This document shows, one piece after another, positions 24,954 to 34,308 of a stretch of DNA of 64,000 nucleotides (positions within the stretch are counted from its first letter, which is position 1; every line of letters starts with the position of its first letter). Position numbers and translations under genes: made by a program. A model generated the notes under the pieces. That model made no database searches. It was not told the origin of the DNA and worked only from the letters and a program-made list of their open reading frames with translations. The DNA is from Aldehydirespirator sp028819505 (lineage in GTDB: Bacteria; Actinomycetota; Acidimicrobiia; Acidimicrobiales; Aldehydirespiratoraceae). The stretch lies in contig OZ242297.1 in NCBI GenBank assembly GCA_965207755.1, positions 868,001 to 932,000 on the forward strand, given 5' to 3'.

Positions 24954-26657
24954 TCAGCTGAGGCCGACGATGTTGCCGTCGGCGTCGATGTCGATGCCCA
25001 TCGCGGCGGGCACGCGGCCCAGACCCGGCATGGTGCGCATGTCGCCGCAGATGGGGTACACGAACCCGGCACCCACCGACGCCCGCACCTCGCGCACCGG
25101 CAGCGTCCAGCCGGTCGGGGCGCCCTTCAGCGACGGATCCGACGAGATCGACAGGTGCGTCTTGGCGATGCACACCGGCAGGTTGCCGAACCCGGCCTCG
25201 GTGTAGGTGGCCAGCTGCTTGTTGGCGGTACCGGAGTACTCCACCCCGTCGGCCCCGTACACACGGGTGGCCACCGTCTCGATCTTGGCCTCGAGGGAGG
25301 CGTCGTCGGGATACAGCACCTGGAAGTCGCTCGGCTCCTCGGCCGCCTCGGCCACCGCCTCGGCGAGGGTGGCCGCGCCACGCCCGCCGTCGGCGAAGTG
25401 GGTGGTCACCGCGGAGCGGGCGTTGTACTCGGCCGCGATCTCCCCGATGGCGGCGACGTCGGCTGCGTGGTCCTCGGGGAACACGTTGATGGCCACCACC
25501 GGCGTGCACCCGTGGATGCGCATGTTCTCGAGCTGCTTGCGCAGGTTGGCGCCCCCGGCGTGCACCTCGTCGGGGTTCTCGGCCAGGATCGCCTCCGGCA
25601 GCGGCCGCCCGGCCACGATCCGATGGTTGCCCGAGTGGGCCTTGAGGCCCCGCACGGTAGCCACCAGCACGGCTGCGTCCGGCGCGATGCCCGAGTAGCG
25701 GCACTTGATGTTGAAGAACCGCTCGGCGCCCATGTCGGCGCCGAAGCCGGCCTCGGTGAGCAGGAAGTCCGACGTGCGGATGCCCACCTGGTCGGCCACG
25801 ATCGAGGAGTTGCCGGTGGCGATGTTGCCGAACGGGCCGGTGTGGACCAGCGCCGGCGTGTTCTCCAGCGTCTGCATGAGGTTGGGCTTGATGGCCTCGC
25901 GCAGGATCACAGCCATCGACCCGGCCACCCCGATCTCCTCGGCCGTGACCGGCGTGCCCTCCTTGGTGTAGCCGACCACGATGCGCCCCAGCCGGGCCCG
26001 CAGGTCGTGCAGCCCGGTACACAGCGCCAGCGCCGCCATCACCTCGGACGCCGCGGTGATGTCGAAGCCCGACTCGCGGGGCACGCCGTCGAGCCGCCCG
26101 CCCAGACCGAGCGTGATGTTGCGCAGGGCCCGGTCGTTCACGTCGAGGACCCGTCGCCAGGTGATGTTGTGGATGTCGAGGCCGGCCTCGTTGCCGTGGT
26201 ACAGGTGGGCGTCGACCATGGCCGAGCACAGGTTGTGGGCCGCGGTCACGGCGTGCATGTCGCCGGTGAGATGCAGGTTGAACAGCTCCATGGGCACGAC
26301 CTGGCTGTAGCCGCCGCCCGCGGCGCCGCCCTTGATCCCGAAGGTGGGACCCATCGAAGGCTGGCGGATGGCGATGGTGGCGCTGCGGCCGATGTGCTGG
26401 AAGGCCTGGCCCAGTCCCACAGTCGTGGTCGTCTTGCCCTCGCCGAGCGGGGTGGGGGTGATGGCCGACACCACCACGTAGCGGGCCTTGGGCCGGCCGG
26501 CGGAGGCCATGGCCTCGACAGCGTCGAGGCTCACCTTGGCTGCGCCGGCGCCGTAGGGCTCCAGCATCTCGGCCGGGATTCCGGCGTCGGCGGCGATCTC
26601 GCCGAGCGGCCTCAGCTTGGCCTGCGAGGCGATCTCCAGGTCGGTCGGAAACGGCAT
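24954..26657 (-). CDS. fhs: formate-tetrahydrofolate ligase
   Basis: 567 residues, the usual size. P-loop TPTPLGEGKTTTTVGLGQAF, PSMGPTFGIKGGAAGGGYSQ broken at its glycine-rich site, and GFGNLPVCIAKTHLS are signature regions. It joins formate to THF with ATP; in organisms that demethylate betaine derivatives the reverse direction can give formate and ATP. AAGGAAGG sits about 8 bases before the ATG. Divergent from the flavoprotein gene across a 214-base gap with the conserved operator. Confidence 0.95.
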   Translation of the reverse strand: MPFPTDLEIASQAKLRPLGEIAADAGIPAEMLEPYGAGAAKVSLDAVEAMASAGRPKARYVVVSAITPTPLGEGKTTTTVGLGQAFQHIGRSATIAIRQPSMGPTFGIKGGAAGGGYSQVVPMELFNLHLTGDMHAVTAAHNLCSAMVDAHLYHGNEAGLDIHNITWRRVLDVNDRALRNITLGLGGRLDGVPRESGFDITAASEVMAALALCTGLHDLRARLGRIVVGYTKEGTPVTAEEIGVAGSMAVILREAIKPNLMQTLENTPALVHTGPFGNIATGNSSIVADQVGIRTSDFLLTEAGFGADMGAERFFNIKCRYSGIAPDAAVLVATVRGLKAHSGNHRIVAGRPLPEAILAENPDEVHAGGANLRKQLENMRIHGCTPVVAINVFPEDHAADVAAIGEIAAEYNARSAVTTHFADGGRGAATLAEAVAEAAEEPSDFQVLYPDDASLEAKIETVATRVYGADGVEYSGTANKQLATYTEAGFGNLPVCIAKTHLSISSDPSLKGAPTGWTLPVREVRASVGAGFVYPICGDMRTMPGLGRVPAAMGIDIDADGNIVGLS

Positions 26658-26743
26658 CGTTGCCCTTCCTTTCGGAGCGGTCGTGCGCGGTCGCCCGCGC
26701 CAGCCGGATGGTTGGCACGGGACCACCCCGGAGGGTAGCTTGT

Positions 26744-26778
26744 CGTTCCGTATCTCGGAACGATTCCGCATTACAGAA
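26744..26778 (+). promoter_or_regulatory. operator-like site between fhs and the dimethylglycine-dehydrogenase-like gene
   Basis: CGTTCCG-TATCT-CGGAACG inverted repeat at 26744-26762, overlapping CGGAACGATTCCGCAT (26756-26771), which matches 15 of 16 bases of the site between serA and folD; ACAGAAC follows as CGGAAC does there. The site lies between two divergent one-carbon genes, 87 bases upstream of the fhs start, so it may control both. Confidence 0.75.
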
Positions 26779-26871
26779 CACACAGCGGTGGCCGTCCGGG
26801 GACGGTGACCGTCGGGCGCAGCAGGTTGGAGGCTCGCCGTGCCCGGGGACCCGATGAGGGAGGGACTGCAC

Positions 26872-29406
26872 GTGAGCGACTTGCCGACCAGCGCCAAGTG
26901 CGTGGTGATCGGGGCCGGCATTGTCGGCAACTGCCTGGTTGGCCACCTGACGAAGCTCGGCTGGAGCGACCTGGTGCTGGTGGACAAGGGCCCGCTGCCC
27001 AATCCGGGCGGCTCGACCGGGCACGCGTCGAACTTCATCTTCCCGGTGGACCACAACAAGGAGATGTGCCTGCTCGGGGTGCAGAGCGCCAACCAGTTCC
27101 GGGACCTCGACCTGTCGGTGGACTCGGGGGGGATCGAGGTGGCCCGCACCGCCGAGCGCATGGACGAGCTCCAGCGCCGCATGACCTCGGCCACCGCCTG
27201 GGGCGTGGAGGCCCACCTGCTCACCCCGGAAGAGGTGGCCGAGCTCTGCCCCTTCATCAACACCGACGTGGTGCTGGGCGGCTTCTACTGCCCGACGGTC
27301 TCGGTGGTCGACTCCCTGGAGACGGGCACCGTGATGCGCCGCCTGGCCGTCGACAACGGATGCCGGGTGCTGGCCAACACCGAGGTGCTCGACATCGTCA
27401 CCGAGCCCGGCCCCAACCCCGGCGATCGCACCGTCAAGGCTGTGGTCACCAGCGGTGGAACCATCGACACCGAGTACGTGGTGATCGCCTGCGGCGTGTG
27501 GTCCAACCGCCTGGCCAACATGGCCGGCGCCCACATCCCATTGGTGCCGGCCGTGCACCAGATGGCCGACGTCGGACCGATCGACGTCCTGGCCCAGACC
27601 GGCAACGAGATCGGCTACCCGATCGTGCGCGACATGGACACCTTCTGCTACGAGCGCCAGACCGCTGGCTCGATGGAGGTGGGCTCGTATGCCCACCGGC
27701 CCATCTTCCACCACCCCGACGACATCCCCTCCAACGAGGAGGCCGCGCTCTCGCCCACCGAGATGCCGTTCACGCCCGACGACTTCGACCCCCAGATGGA
27801 GCAGGCCATCGAGTTGATGGACATGCTCGGCGACGCCGAGATCAAGTACGCCATCAACGGCCTGCTGTCGCTCACCCCCGACGCCATGCCGTGCCTCGGC
27901 GAGGTCCCCGAGGTCCGCAACCTGTGGTCGGCGGCCGCGGTGTGGGTGAAGGAGGGGCCGGGCATGGCCCAAGTGGTGGCCGAGTGGATGACGTTCGGCT
28001 ATCCCCGGGTGATCGACGTCCACGGCGCCGACATCGCCCGCTTCTACCCCGAGGAGCTCCCCGACGAGCACATCTGGGCCCGCTCCGCCGAGCACTTCAA
28101 CAAGACCTACGGCATCGTGCATCCGGCCGAGCAGTGGGAGAGCCGCCGCAACCTGCGGGTCGGGCCGTACTTCTCGCGCCAGCAGGACCTGGGCGCCTTC
28201 TTCTTCCAGGCCCGCACCTGGGAGCGGCCCCAGTGGTTCGAGTCCAACGCCGACCTGGTGGAGCGCTACGGGCTGGGGGAGCGGGAGGTCGAGTGGGACA
28301 ACCGCTGGTGGAGCCCGATCACCAACGCCGAGCACCTCAACCTGCGGGACAACTGCGGGCTGGTCGATCTGAGCGCCTTCCAGATCTACGAGCTGACCGG
28401 GCCGGGCGCGGTCGCCTACGCCGACCGTCTGGCCGTCAACAAGATCGACGTGCCGGTCGGCCGGTCCATCTACACGCCGTGGCTCACGCCCGACGGCGGC
28501 TTCCACTCCGACCTGACCATGATGCGCCTCGGCACCGAGAGGGTGCGGGTCGTGACCGGCGTGTTCGACGGCGGGCGCGACGAGTTCTGGGTCCGCCGCC
28601 ACATGCCGACCGACGGGTCGGTGAGCTTCGCCAACGTCACCGACCACATCACCACCCTCGGCCTGTGGGGGCCCAATGCCCCGGCGGTGCTCGGCGCCCT
28701 GTGCGAGGCCGAATTGAGCCAGGCCGGCTCGCCCTACGGCTCGCTGGTCGACGTGGAGCTCGACTGCGGCACCGGCCGGCCGGTGGCGGCCACCCTGTTC
28801 CGCATCTCGTATGTGGGCGACACCGGCTGGGAGATCTACCTGGCCTGGGACGACGGCCCCGCGGTGTGGGACGCCCTGATGCGGGTCGGCGCCGACTACG
28901 GGCTGAGGCCCACCGGCGGCGGCGTGTACGGCACCTCCGGCCGCCTCGAGAAGGGCTACCGGCTCATGGGCGCCGAGCTGGAGAGCGAGTACAACCCGCT
29001 GGAGGCCGGCCTGGCCCGGCCCCGGGTGAAGGCGGCCGACTTCATCGGCAAGGAGGCCTACCTGGCCGCCCGGGAGGCCGGCGACCCCGAGGTGCAGATG
29101 TGCGTGCTCACCGTGGAGGACCTGCACGACAGCCGGGGCCGCAAGCGCTACATGCAGGGCGGCAACGAGCCCATCCTCACCGGTGACGGCGAGCGCATCG
29201 TCGACTCCCACGGCCGGGTGTCGCGGGTCACCACCGCAGGGCCGGGCCCGTCGCTGGGCAAGCACCTGCTGATGGGGTACCTGCCGGCCGAACTGGCCGT
29301 GCCGGGCACCGACCTCCAGGTGATGTACATGAACGAGTTGTTCCCGGTGCGGGTGGCCGGAACCGGCGCGGTGTTCGACCCCGACGACTCCCGCATGAAG
29401 AGCTAG
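26872..29406 (+). CDS. dimethylglycine/sarcosine dehydrogenase-like flavoprotein (DAO-GcvT fusion)
   Basis: About 844 residues. N-terminal DAO domain: CVVIGAGIVGNCLVGHL (FAD), then GSTGHASNF whose His is the usual covalent FAD site (GxTxHxxG). C-terminal half is a GcvT/aminomethyltransferase-like folate domain (LVDLSAFQIYELTGPGA, then YVGDTGWEIYL and GTSGRLEKGYRLMG). Such fusions oxidise N-methyl groups and load the C1 unit on THF, with ETF as acceptor; the ETF genes follow. GTG 26872 (GGAGGG 7 bases before) is preferred; GTG 26839 also has a good GGAGG. Exact N-methyl substrate not proven. Confidence 0.85.
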   Translation: MSDLPTSAKCVVIGAGIVGNCLVGHLTKLGWSDLVLVDKGPLPNPGGSTGHASNFIFPVDHNKEMCLLGVQSANQFRDLDLSVDSGGIEVARTAERMDELQRRMTSATAWGVEAHLLTPEEVAELCPFINTDVVLGGFYCPTVSVVDSLETGTVMRRLAVDNGCRVLANTEVLDIVTEPGPNPGDRTVKAVVTSGGTIDTEYVVIACGVWSNRLANMAGAHIPLVPAVHQMADVGPIDVLAQTGNEIGYPIVRDMDTFCYERQTAGSMEVGSYAHRPIFHHPDDIPSNEEAALSPTEMPFTPDDFDPQMEQAIELMDMLGDAEIKYAINGLLSLTPDAMPCLGEVPEVRNLWSAAAVWVKEGPGMAQVVAEWMTFGYPRVIDVHGADIARFYPEELPDEHIWARSAEHFNKTYGIVHPAEQWESRRNLRVGPYFSRQQDLGAFFFQARTWERPQWFESNADLVERYGLGEREVEWDNRWWSPITNAEHLNLRDNCGLVDLSAFQIYELTGPGAVAYADRLAVNKIDVPVGRSIYTPWLTPDGGFHSDLTMMRLGTERVRVVTGVFDGGRDEFWVRRHMPTDGSVSFANVTDHITTLGLWGPNAPAVLGALCEAELSQAGSPYGSLVDVELDCGTGRPVAATLFRISYVGDTGWEIYLAWDDGPAVWDALMRVGADYGLRPTGGGVYGTSGRLEKGYRLMGAELESEYNPLEAGLARPRVKAADFIGKEAYLAAREAGDPEVQMCVLTVEDLHDSRGRKRYMQGGNEPILTGDGERIVDSHGRVSRVTTAGPGPSLGKHLLMGYLPAELAVPGTDLQVMYMNELFPVRVAGTGAVFDPDDSRMKS

Positions 29407-29460
29407 AGGCTGAGCGGATGGGGAGCGGTTCATGAGTTTCTTCGCAGGGTGCCCGAGCGG

Positions 29461-29505
29461 GGCCGTGGCCCGAGCGGCCCGTGAGCGCAGCGAACAGGAG
29501 CGGGA
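29461..29505 (+). repeat. GC-rich dispersed intergenic repeat, copy B
   Basis: Same element as at 1571, here in the 129-base gap between the flavoprotein gene and the ETF beta gene. Confidence 0.75.
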
Positions 29506-29535
29506 GCGACACCGGGGGGACGCGGACTAGTCGAC

Positions 29536-30300
29536 ATGCGGATCCTGTGCTGTGTGAAGCGGGTGCCGGCGCCCGGCGCGAAGATAAACGTCACCGCCGA
29601 CGGCCTGGCCGTCGACGCCGCCCACCTCGGCTTCACCACCAGCCCCCACGAGGAGTGCGGCGTGGAGGAGGCGGTGCAGATCGCAGAGCGCACCGGCGGC
29701 GAGGTGACCGTGCTCACCCTGGGTCCGGCCGAGGCCGCCGAGCAGCTTCGCTACGCGGCCTCGGTGGGCGCCCGCCACGGCGTGCTCGTCTCCACCGACG
29801 GATCGGCCTGGGACCCCCAGCGCACGGCCCGGGCCCTGACCGCGGCCATCCAGTCGCTGGAGGCAGACGGAGGCGTCTTCGACCTGATCCTGTTCGGCAA
29901 CGAGTCGGCCGACTCGGGCGGCTTCCAGGTGGGGGTGCGGGTCTGCCATGCGCTGGGCCGTCCCATCGTCAACGGCATCAAGGGCATCGAGACAGAGGGA
30001 TCGGGCGTGCGGGCCCGCCGCGAGATCGACGGCGGCTTCGAGGTTTACGAGTTGGACCTGCCGGCGGCGCTCGGAGTCAAGGAGGGCATCAACCTGCCCC
30101 GCTACCCGACGATGAGGGGCCGGCTGGCGTCCAAGAAACTGGAGATCACCACGTTCGAAATCGAAGCCGACGCCGGCGACCAGTCGCTGGTGCGCCTGCA
30201 CCGCCCGACCGAGACCGTGTCGCAGACCGTGATCCTCGGCGCCGGCCCCGACGCCGCCCCCGCCGCCGTCGACGTGCTCGAGGAACTGGGACTGGTGTGA
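29536..30300 (+). CDS. electron-transfer flavoprotein beta subunit (FixA/EtfB family)
   Basis: 254 residues. CVKRVPAPGAKI at the N-terminus, SPHEECGVEEAVQI and the AMP-binding region GNESADSGGFQVGVRVCHALG are EtfB features. It forms the ETF heterodimer with the downstream alpha subunit and accepts electrons from dehydrogenases. Placement right after the DAO-GcvT flavoprotein suggests that enzyme as the main donor; the acyl-CoA dehydrogenase at 7399 could also use it. Confidence 0.9.
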   Translation: MRILCCVKRVPAPGAKINVTADGLAVDAAHLGFTTSPHEECGVEEAVQIAERTGGEVTVLTLGPAEAAEQLRYAASVGARHGVLVSTDGSAWDPQRTARALTAAIQSLEADGGVFDLILFGNESADSGGFQVGVRVCHALGRPIVNGIKGIETEGSGVRARREIDGGFEVYELDLPAALGVKEGINLPRYPTMRGRLASKKLEITTFEIEADAGDQSLVRLHRPTETVSQTVILGAGPDAAPAAVDVLEELGLV

Positions 30301-30403
30301 TGGCCGCGCTCCATGAACTCGATGCAGTCGACCGCATCAGAGCGGGACAACTGCATCGGGTAGCGGCGACGGCGGCCGCGGCGCAGGGCGCAGGAGCGAT
30401 GTG

Positions 30404-31408
30404 ATGCTGCTGGTGGTGCTCGAGCACGACCGGGGCGCGCTCGGAGAGCCTGCCCGGGAGGCGCTCACCTTCGGCCGGACGCTGGCCGCCAAGATGGGCG
30501 CGGAGATGCATGCACTGGCCATCGGGGCCGGAGCGGCGGCGACCGAGCAGGTCGCGGCCGTCTCCGGCGACCACGGCGCCGCCCGGCTGTACACCGTGGA
30601 CCACGACGTGCTGAGCGACTTCGGCCCCGAGGCATGGGGCCAGTCGCTGGTCCAGGTCATCGACGCGCTCGGGCCCGGCGCGGTGCTGGCCTGCGGCAGC
30701 GAGCGGGGCAATGAGGTGATGGCCCAGGCCGCGGCCCGCCTCGACTGGCCGTTCGTCGCCAACTGCACCGACGTCACCCCGCCGGCCGGCGCCGGCCGCG
30801 TGTGGTCCTTGACCCGCATCCAGTGGGGAGGGTCCCTGCTGGAGGACGCCACCCTGGCCGCGTCCGGCACCGCTCTGCTCACCTGCGGCCTGCACAGCGT
30901 GGCCTCGACCCCGGTGGAGCCCGCGCCCGCCGCGCCCCCCGAGACCCGGGCCGTGCCGGTGGATCTCGGCGCCGAGCTGGCCCGCACCGTCGTGAAGGAC
31001 CGGGTGGTGCTGGATGCCGGCGTCACCCTGCCCACGGCACCGGTCGTGGTGGGGGGAGGCCGCGGCGTCGGCTCCGCCGAGGGGTTCGCCCCGCTGGAGG
31101 AGCTGGCCGAGCTGCTGGCAGGACGGGTCGGCTGCAGCCGGGCCGTCACCAACAACGGCTGGCGGCCGCACTCCGACCAGGTCGGCCAGACCGGCACCCG
31201 CATCGCGCCCGAGATCTACATCGCCTCGGGCATCTCCGGCGCCATCCAGCACTGGGTGGGGGCCATGGGATCCAAGCACATCTTGGCCGTCAACATCGAC
31301 CCCGAGGCCAACATGGTGGTGAAGGCAGACTGGGCGGTGATCGGCGACCTGCACCAGGTCATCCCGGCCATGAACGCCGAGATCCGCCGCCGGAGGGACC
31401 GGCCATGA
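30404..31408 (+). CDS. electron-transfer flavoprotein alpha subunit (FixB/EtfA family)
   Basis: About 334 residues. C-terminal FAD domain with GGGRGVGSAEGFAPLEELA, GQTGTRIAPEIYIASGISG and NIDPEANMVVKADWAVIGD, all diagnostic. The ATG at 30404 follows a GGAG about 9 bases upstream; a GTG at 30401 would add one residue. About 100 bases separate it from the beta gene. Electron output would go to an ETF-quinone oxidoreductase not in this window. Confidence 0.9.
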   Translation: MLLVVLEHDRGALGEPAREALTFGRTLAAKMGAEMHALAIGAGAAATEQVAAVSGDHGAARLYTVDHDVLSDFGPEAWGQSLVQVIDALGPGAVLACGSERGNEVMAQAAARLDWPFVANCTDVTPPAGAGRVWSLTRIQWGGSLLEDATLAASGTALLTCGLHSVASTPVEPAPAAPPETRAVPVDLGAELARTVVKDRVVLDAGVTLPTAPVVVGGGRGVGSAEGFAPLEELAELLAGRVGCSRAVTNNGWRPHSDQVGQTGTRIAPEIYIASGISGAIQHWVGAMGSKHILAVNIDPEANMVVKADWAVIGDLHQVIPAMNAEIRRRRDRP

Positions 31409-31429
31409 GCGCTGCCGGAGCCTTGCCGC

Positions 31430-31476
31430 GAATTGGCAGCAGTGCGCGCGCTATACGTGCATTCTGCTGCCAATTC
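31430..31476 (+). repeat. 47-bp palindromic repeat, single copy
   Basis: GAATTGGCAG ... CTGCCAATTC with the conserved 47-base length; the inner part differs from the other copies (GTGCGCGCGCTATACGTGCA). It lies between the ETF alpha and IclR genes. Confidence 0.9.
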
Positions 31477-31514
31477 CCGAGCCGGGTCGCTTCGGCGCGA
31501 ATCGGGGAGCCGAC

Positions 31515-32258
31515 GTGACGGTGCAGTCGATCAAGAGGTCGTTCGCGCTGCTGCGGGCGCTGGCGCTGGGTCCGGTGGGCGTCACCGAACTGGCCGAGCG
31601 GGTCGACCTGCCCAAGAGCACGGTGGCCCGCCTGCTGGCCTCCCTCGAGGAGGAGCAGGCCGTCGAGCAGACCGAGGCCGGCGGCGAGTACCGGCTGGGC
31701 TCGGGCCTCATCGATCTGGCCGGGTCGGCGCCCCGCGGCCGCAACCTGGTGGCCGCGGCCCGGCCGCACCTGCTGGAGCTGGCCGAGAGCCTGGACGAGG
31801 TCGCGGGGCTGTCGATCATCGACGGCAGGCAGGTCTACTACCTCGACCAGACCGAGTCCTCCTCCAACATCCAGGTGCGGGACTGGACCGGCGAGCACGC
31901 CCCGCTGCACGCGGTGCCCTCGGGCCTGGTGATCCTGGCCCACCAGCCCGAGCGCTTCATCGCCGACTATCTGGCCGGTCCGCTGGAGCAGTGCACGTCG
32001 TGGACCATGACCGACCCCGGCGAACTCCGGGACCGCCTCGAGCAGATCCGCAGCATCGGCTACGCCTGGGTGTACGAGGAGTTCGCCGAGGATCTCAACT
32101 CCGTGGCTGCCCCGGTCTTCGAGGACGACGGCCGCGTCGAGGCGGCGTTGCACGTCCACGGCCCCGCGTACCGGTTCCCGAACCCAGACGACACCCACGA
32201 TCACGGCATGGCGGTGATCGAGGCGGCCCGCCGCCTGTCGCAGCAGCTCTCAGACTGA
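31515..32258 (+). CDS. IclR-family transcriptional regulator
   Basis: 247 residues. N-terminal winged helix (SIKRSFALLRALALGPVGVTELAERVDLPKSTVARLLASLEE region broken by the HTH turn) and the C-terminal effector domain (IIDGRQVYYLDQ, PLHAVPSGLVILA). GTG start with GGGGAG 5 bases upstream. It follows the ETF genes and is the best local candidate to bind the GGAAC..GTTCC palindromes upstream of folD/serA and fhs; this link is inferred. Confidence 0.9.
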   Translation: MTVQSIKRSFALLRALALGPVGVTELAERVDLPKSTVARLLASLEEEQAVEQTEAGGEYRLGSGLIDLAGSAPRGRNLVAAARPHLLELAESLDEVAGLSIIDGRQVYYLDQTESSSNIQVRDWTGEHAPLHAVPSGLVILAHQPERFIADYLAGPLEQCTSWTMTDPGELRDRLEQIRSIGYAWVYEEFAEDLNSVAAPVFEDDGRVEAALHVHGPAYRFPNPDDTHDHGMAVIEAARRLSQQLSD

Positions 32259-32299
32259 CGCTCCCGGGCGGCTGCGCGGGTAGGTGAGAGCCCGGCCGT

Positions 32300-34009
32300 T
32301 CAGGGGCGGGCTGAGGCGAGCGCCGCCGCCACCCGGGCCGCGGCGTCCTCGATCCGGACCCGCTTCGTGTCGCCGGTGGCCCGCTCGGTGAGCTCGACCT
32401 CGCCGTCGGCCACCGCCCGGCCCGCGGTGATCCGCCAGGGGATGCCGACCAGTTCGGCGTCGGTGAACTTCACGCCGGCCCGGACGTCGCGGTCGTCCAG
32501 CAGGACCTCCGCGCCCTGCCCCCGGAGCTCGCCGTACAGCCGCTCGGCCGCGGCCACCGCGGCGGCGTCGCGCATGCTGGCCACCGTGATCACCGCTTCG
32601 TAGGGGGCTACCGCAGCCGGCCAGACGAGGCCCCGGTCGTCGTGGTGCACCTCGGCCACCGCGGCCATGGCCCGGCCGATGCCGATGCCGTAGGAGCCCA
32701 TGGTGATGGTGCGCTCCACCCCGTCGGCATCCAGCACGGTGGCGCCCATGGCCTCGCTGTAGCGGCGACCCAGCTTGAAGATGTGGCCGGTCTCGATGCA
32801 GCGGACCACTTCCAGCGGCCGGTCGCAGTTCACGCACGGCTCGCCGGCCGAGACCTCCCGCAGGTCGAGCCACTCGTCCACGGCGATGTCGCGGTCTACG
32901 TCCACACCCGAGTAGTGCCAGTCGTCCTCGTTGGCGCCGGTGGCGAGACTGTGCCGACCCCGGAGGGAGTGGTCGGCCACGATCCGCAGGTCCTCGACGC
33001 CCACCGCCCCCAGTGAGCCGGGGTGGGCGCCCAAGCGCTCCAGCGTCTCAGCCGCCTCGGCCGGACGGATCTCGGTGGCCCGGGTGCCGTCGGCCAGCTT
33101 CTGGAGGTTGAGCTGATGGTCCCCGCGCACCAGGGCCAGCGTCATCGCCCCGTCGAGCACCATGACCATGGTCTTGATCTGGCGGTGGGCCGGTGCGCCG
33201 CCCTCCACCGTCTCCAGAGCGGCGATGGTGCGAACGCCCGGGGTCGGGAACCGGGCGAGATCGGCGCTGGCGTCGCCGTCGTCTACCGGTGCCAGCGTCG
33301 AGGTGGCCCTCTCGACGTTGGCCGCGTAGTCGCAGCCCGCGCAACGGGCGATGTCGTCCTCGCCGGCTGGGGAGGGCACCATGAACTCGACCGACCCGGT
33401 GCCGCCCATCATGCCCGACGACGCCTGCACCGCGATGGCGTCGAGCGAGAGCCGCTGGAAGGTCCGGATGTAGGCCTCCCTGTGGATCTCGAAGGCGTGG
33501 TCCAGCCCGGCGTCGTCGAGGTCGAAGGAGTAGCTGTCCTTCATGGCGAACTCGCGCACCCGCAGCAGGCCCGACTTGGGCCGGGGCTCGTCGCGGAACT
33601 TCCACTGGATCTGGTACCAGATCTGGGGCAGCGACCGGTACGAGGCGATCTCCCTGGCGATCTCGCTGAACACCTCCTCGTGGGTCATCCCGAGGGCGAG
33701 GTCGGCCTCCTTGCGGTCCTGGAGCCGGAACATCTCGGGGCCGACCGAGTCCCAGCGCCCCGAGCGCTGCCAGATCGACGCCGGGTGCATGGCCGGCAGC
33801 AGGAACTCCTGGGCGCCTATCTCCTCCATGCCCTGACGCACGATGTTCTCGACCTTGTCGTGAACCCGCAGGCCCAGAGGCAGCAGCGAGTAGTGGCCGG
33901 CGTGGAGCTGTCGTATGAACCCGCCGCGCACCAGCAGCTTGTGGCTGGCCGCCTCGGCGTCGGCGGGCGCGTCGCGCAGCGTCGGGATGAACAGCTTCGA
34001 CCATCTCAT
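32300..34009 (-). CDS. proS: prolyl-tRNA synthetase
   Basis: 569 residues, the length of bacterial-type ProRS. Class II motif 2 is seen around QIQWKFRDEPRPKSGLLRVREF, the proline editing insertion lies in the middle (QIKTMVMVLDGAMTLALVRGD), and motif 3 GIGIGRAMAAVAE is near the C-terminus. It starts MRWSKLFIPTLRDAP at 34009; upstream reading into the repeat is rejected. No nearby functional partner. Confidence 0.95.
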   Translation of the reverse strand: MRWSKLFIPTLRDAPADAEAASHKLLVRGGFIRQLHAGHYSLLPLGLRVHDKVENIVRQGMEEIGAQEFLLPAMHPASIWQRSGRWDSVGPEMFRLQDRKEADLALGMTHEEVFSEIAREIASYRSLPQIWYQIQWKFRDEPRPKSGLLRVREFAMKDSYSFDLDDAGLDHAFEIHREAYIRTFQRLSLDAIAVQASSGMMGGTGSVEFMVPSPAGEDDIARCAGCDYAANVERATSTLAPVDDGDASADLARFPTPGVRTIAALETVEGGAPAHRQIKTMVMVLDGAMTLALVRGDHQLNLQKLADGTRATEIRPAEAAETLERLGAHPGSLGAVGVEDLRIVADHSLRGRHSLATGANEDDWHYSGVDVDRDIAVDEWLDLREVSAGEPCVNCDRPLEVVRCIETGHIFKLGRRYSEAMGATVLDADGVERTITMGSYGIGIGRAMAAVAEVHHDDRGLVWPAAVAPYEAVITVASMRDAAAVAAAERLYGELRGQGAEVLLDDRDVRAGVKFTDAELVGIPWRITAGRAVADGEVELTERATGDTKRVRIEDAAARVAAALASARP

Positions 34010-34104
34010 GGCGCCGTCACCGTATCGGTATCCCGGGCTGATGGCCGTGCCTGCAAGAGGCCGAGCGGGTAGGCGAGCCCGTCCGGTCCATGCCGGCCGC
34101 CCTG

Positions 34105-34210
34105 CCGTGGTCCGAGCGGCCCGTGAGCGCAGCACGGGTAAGACCGGCATGAGGACTGCCGCCCTGCCGTGGCCCGAGCGGCCCGTGAGCGCAGCGAACA
34201 AGAGCGAGAG
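34105..34210 (+). repeat. GC-rich dispersed intergenic repeat, copies C and D
   Basis: A short copy at 34105-34136 and a full copy at 34166-34210 of the element also at 1571 and 29461, upstream of proS. CCGCCCTGCCGTGG precedes both, suggesting a local duplication. Confidence 0.75.
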
Positions 34211-34308
34211 ATTCCCCGCCCCGACGCGGCGGGCTTGCACCTGCCCGCGCACGCCCGCAAGCCCGTCCCCGGAGGCAGTCCGTGCTCGCCGGGCGCGGTA
34301 GGGTTGGG

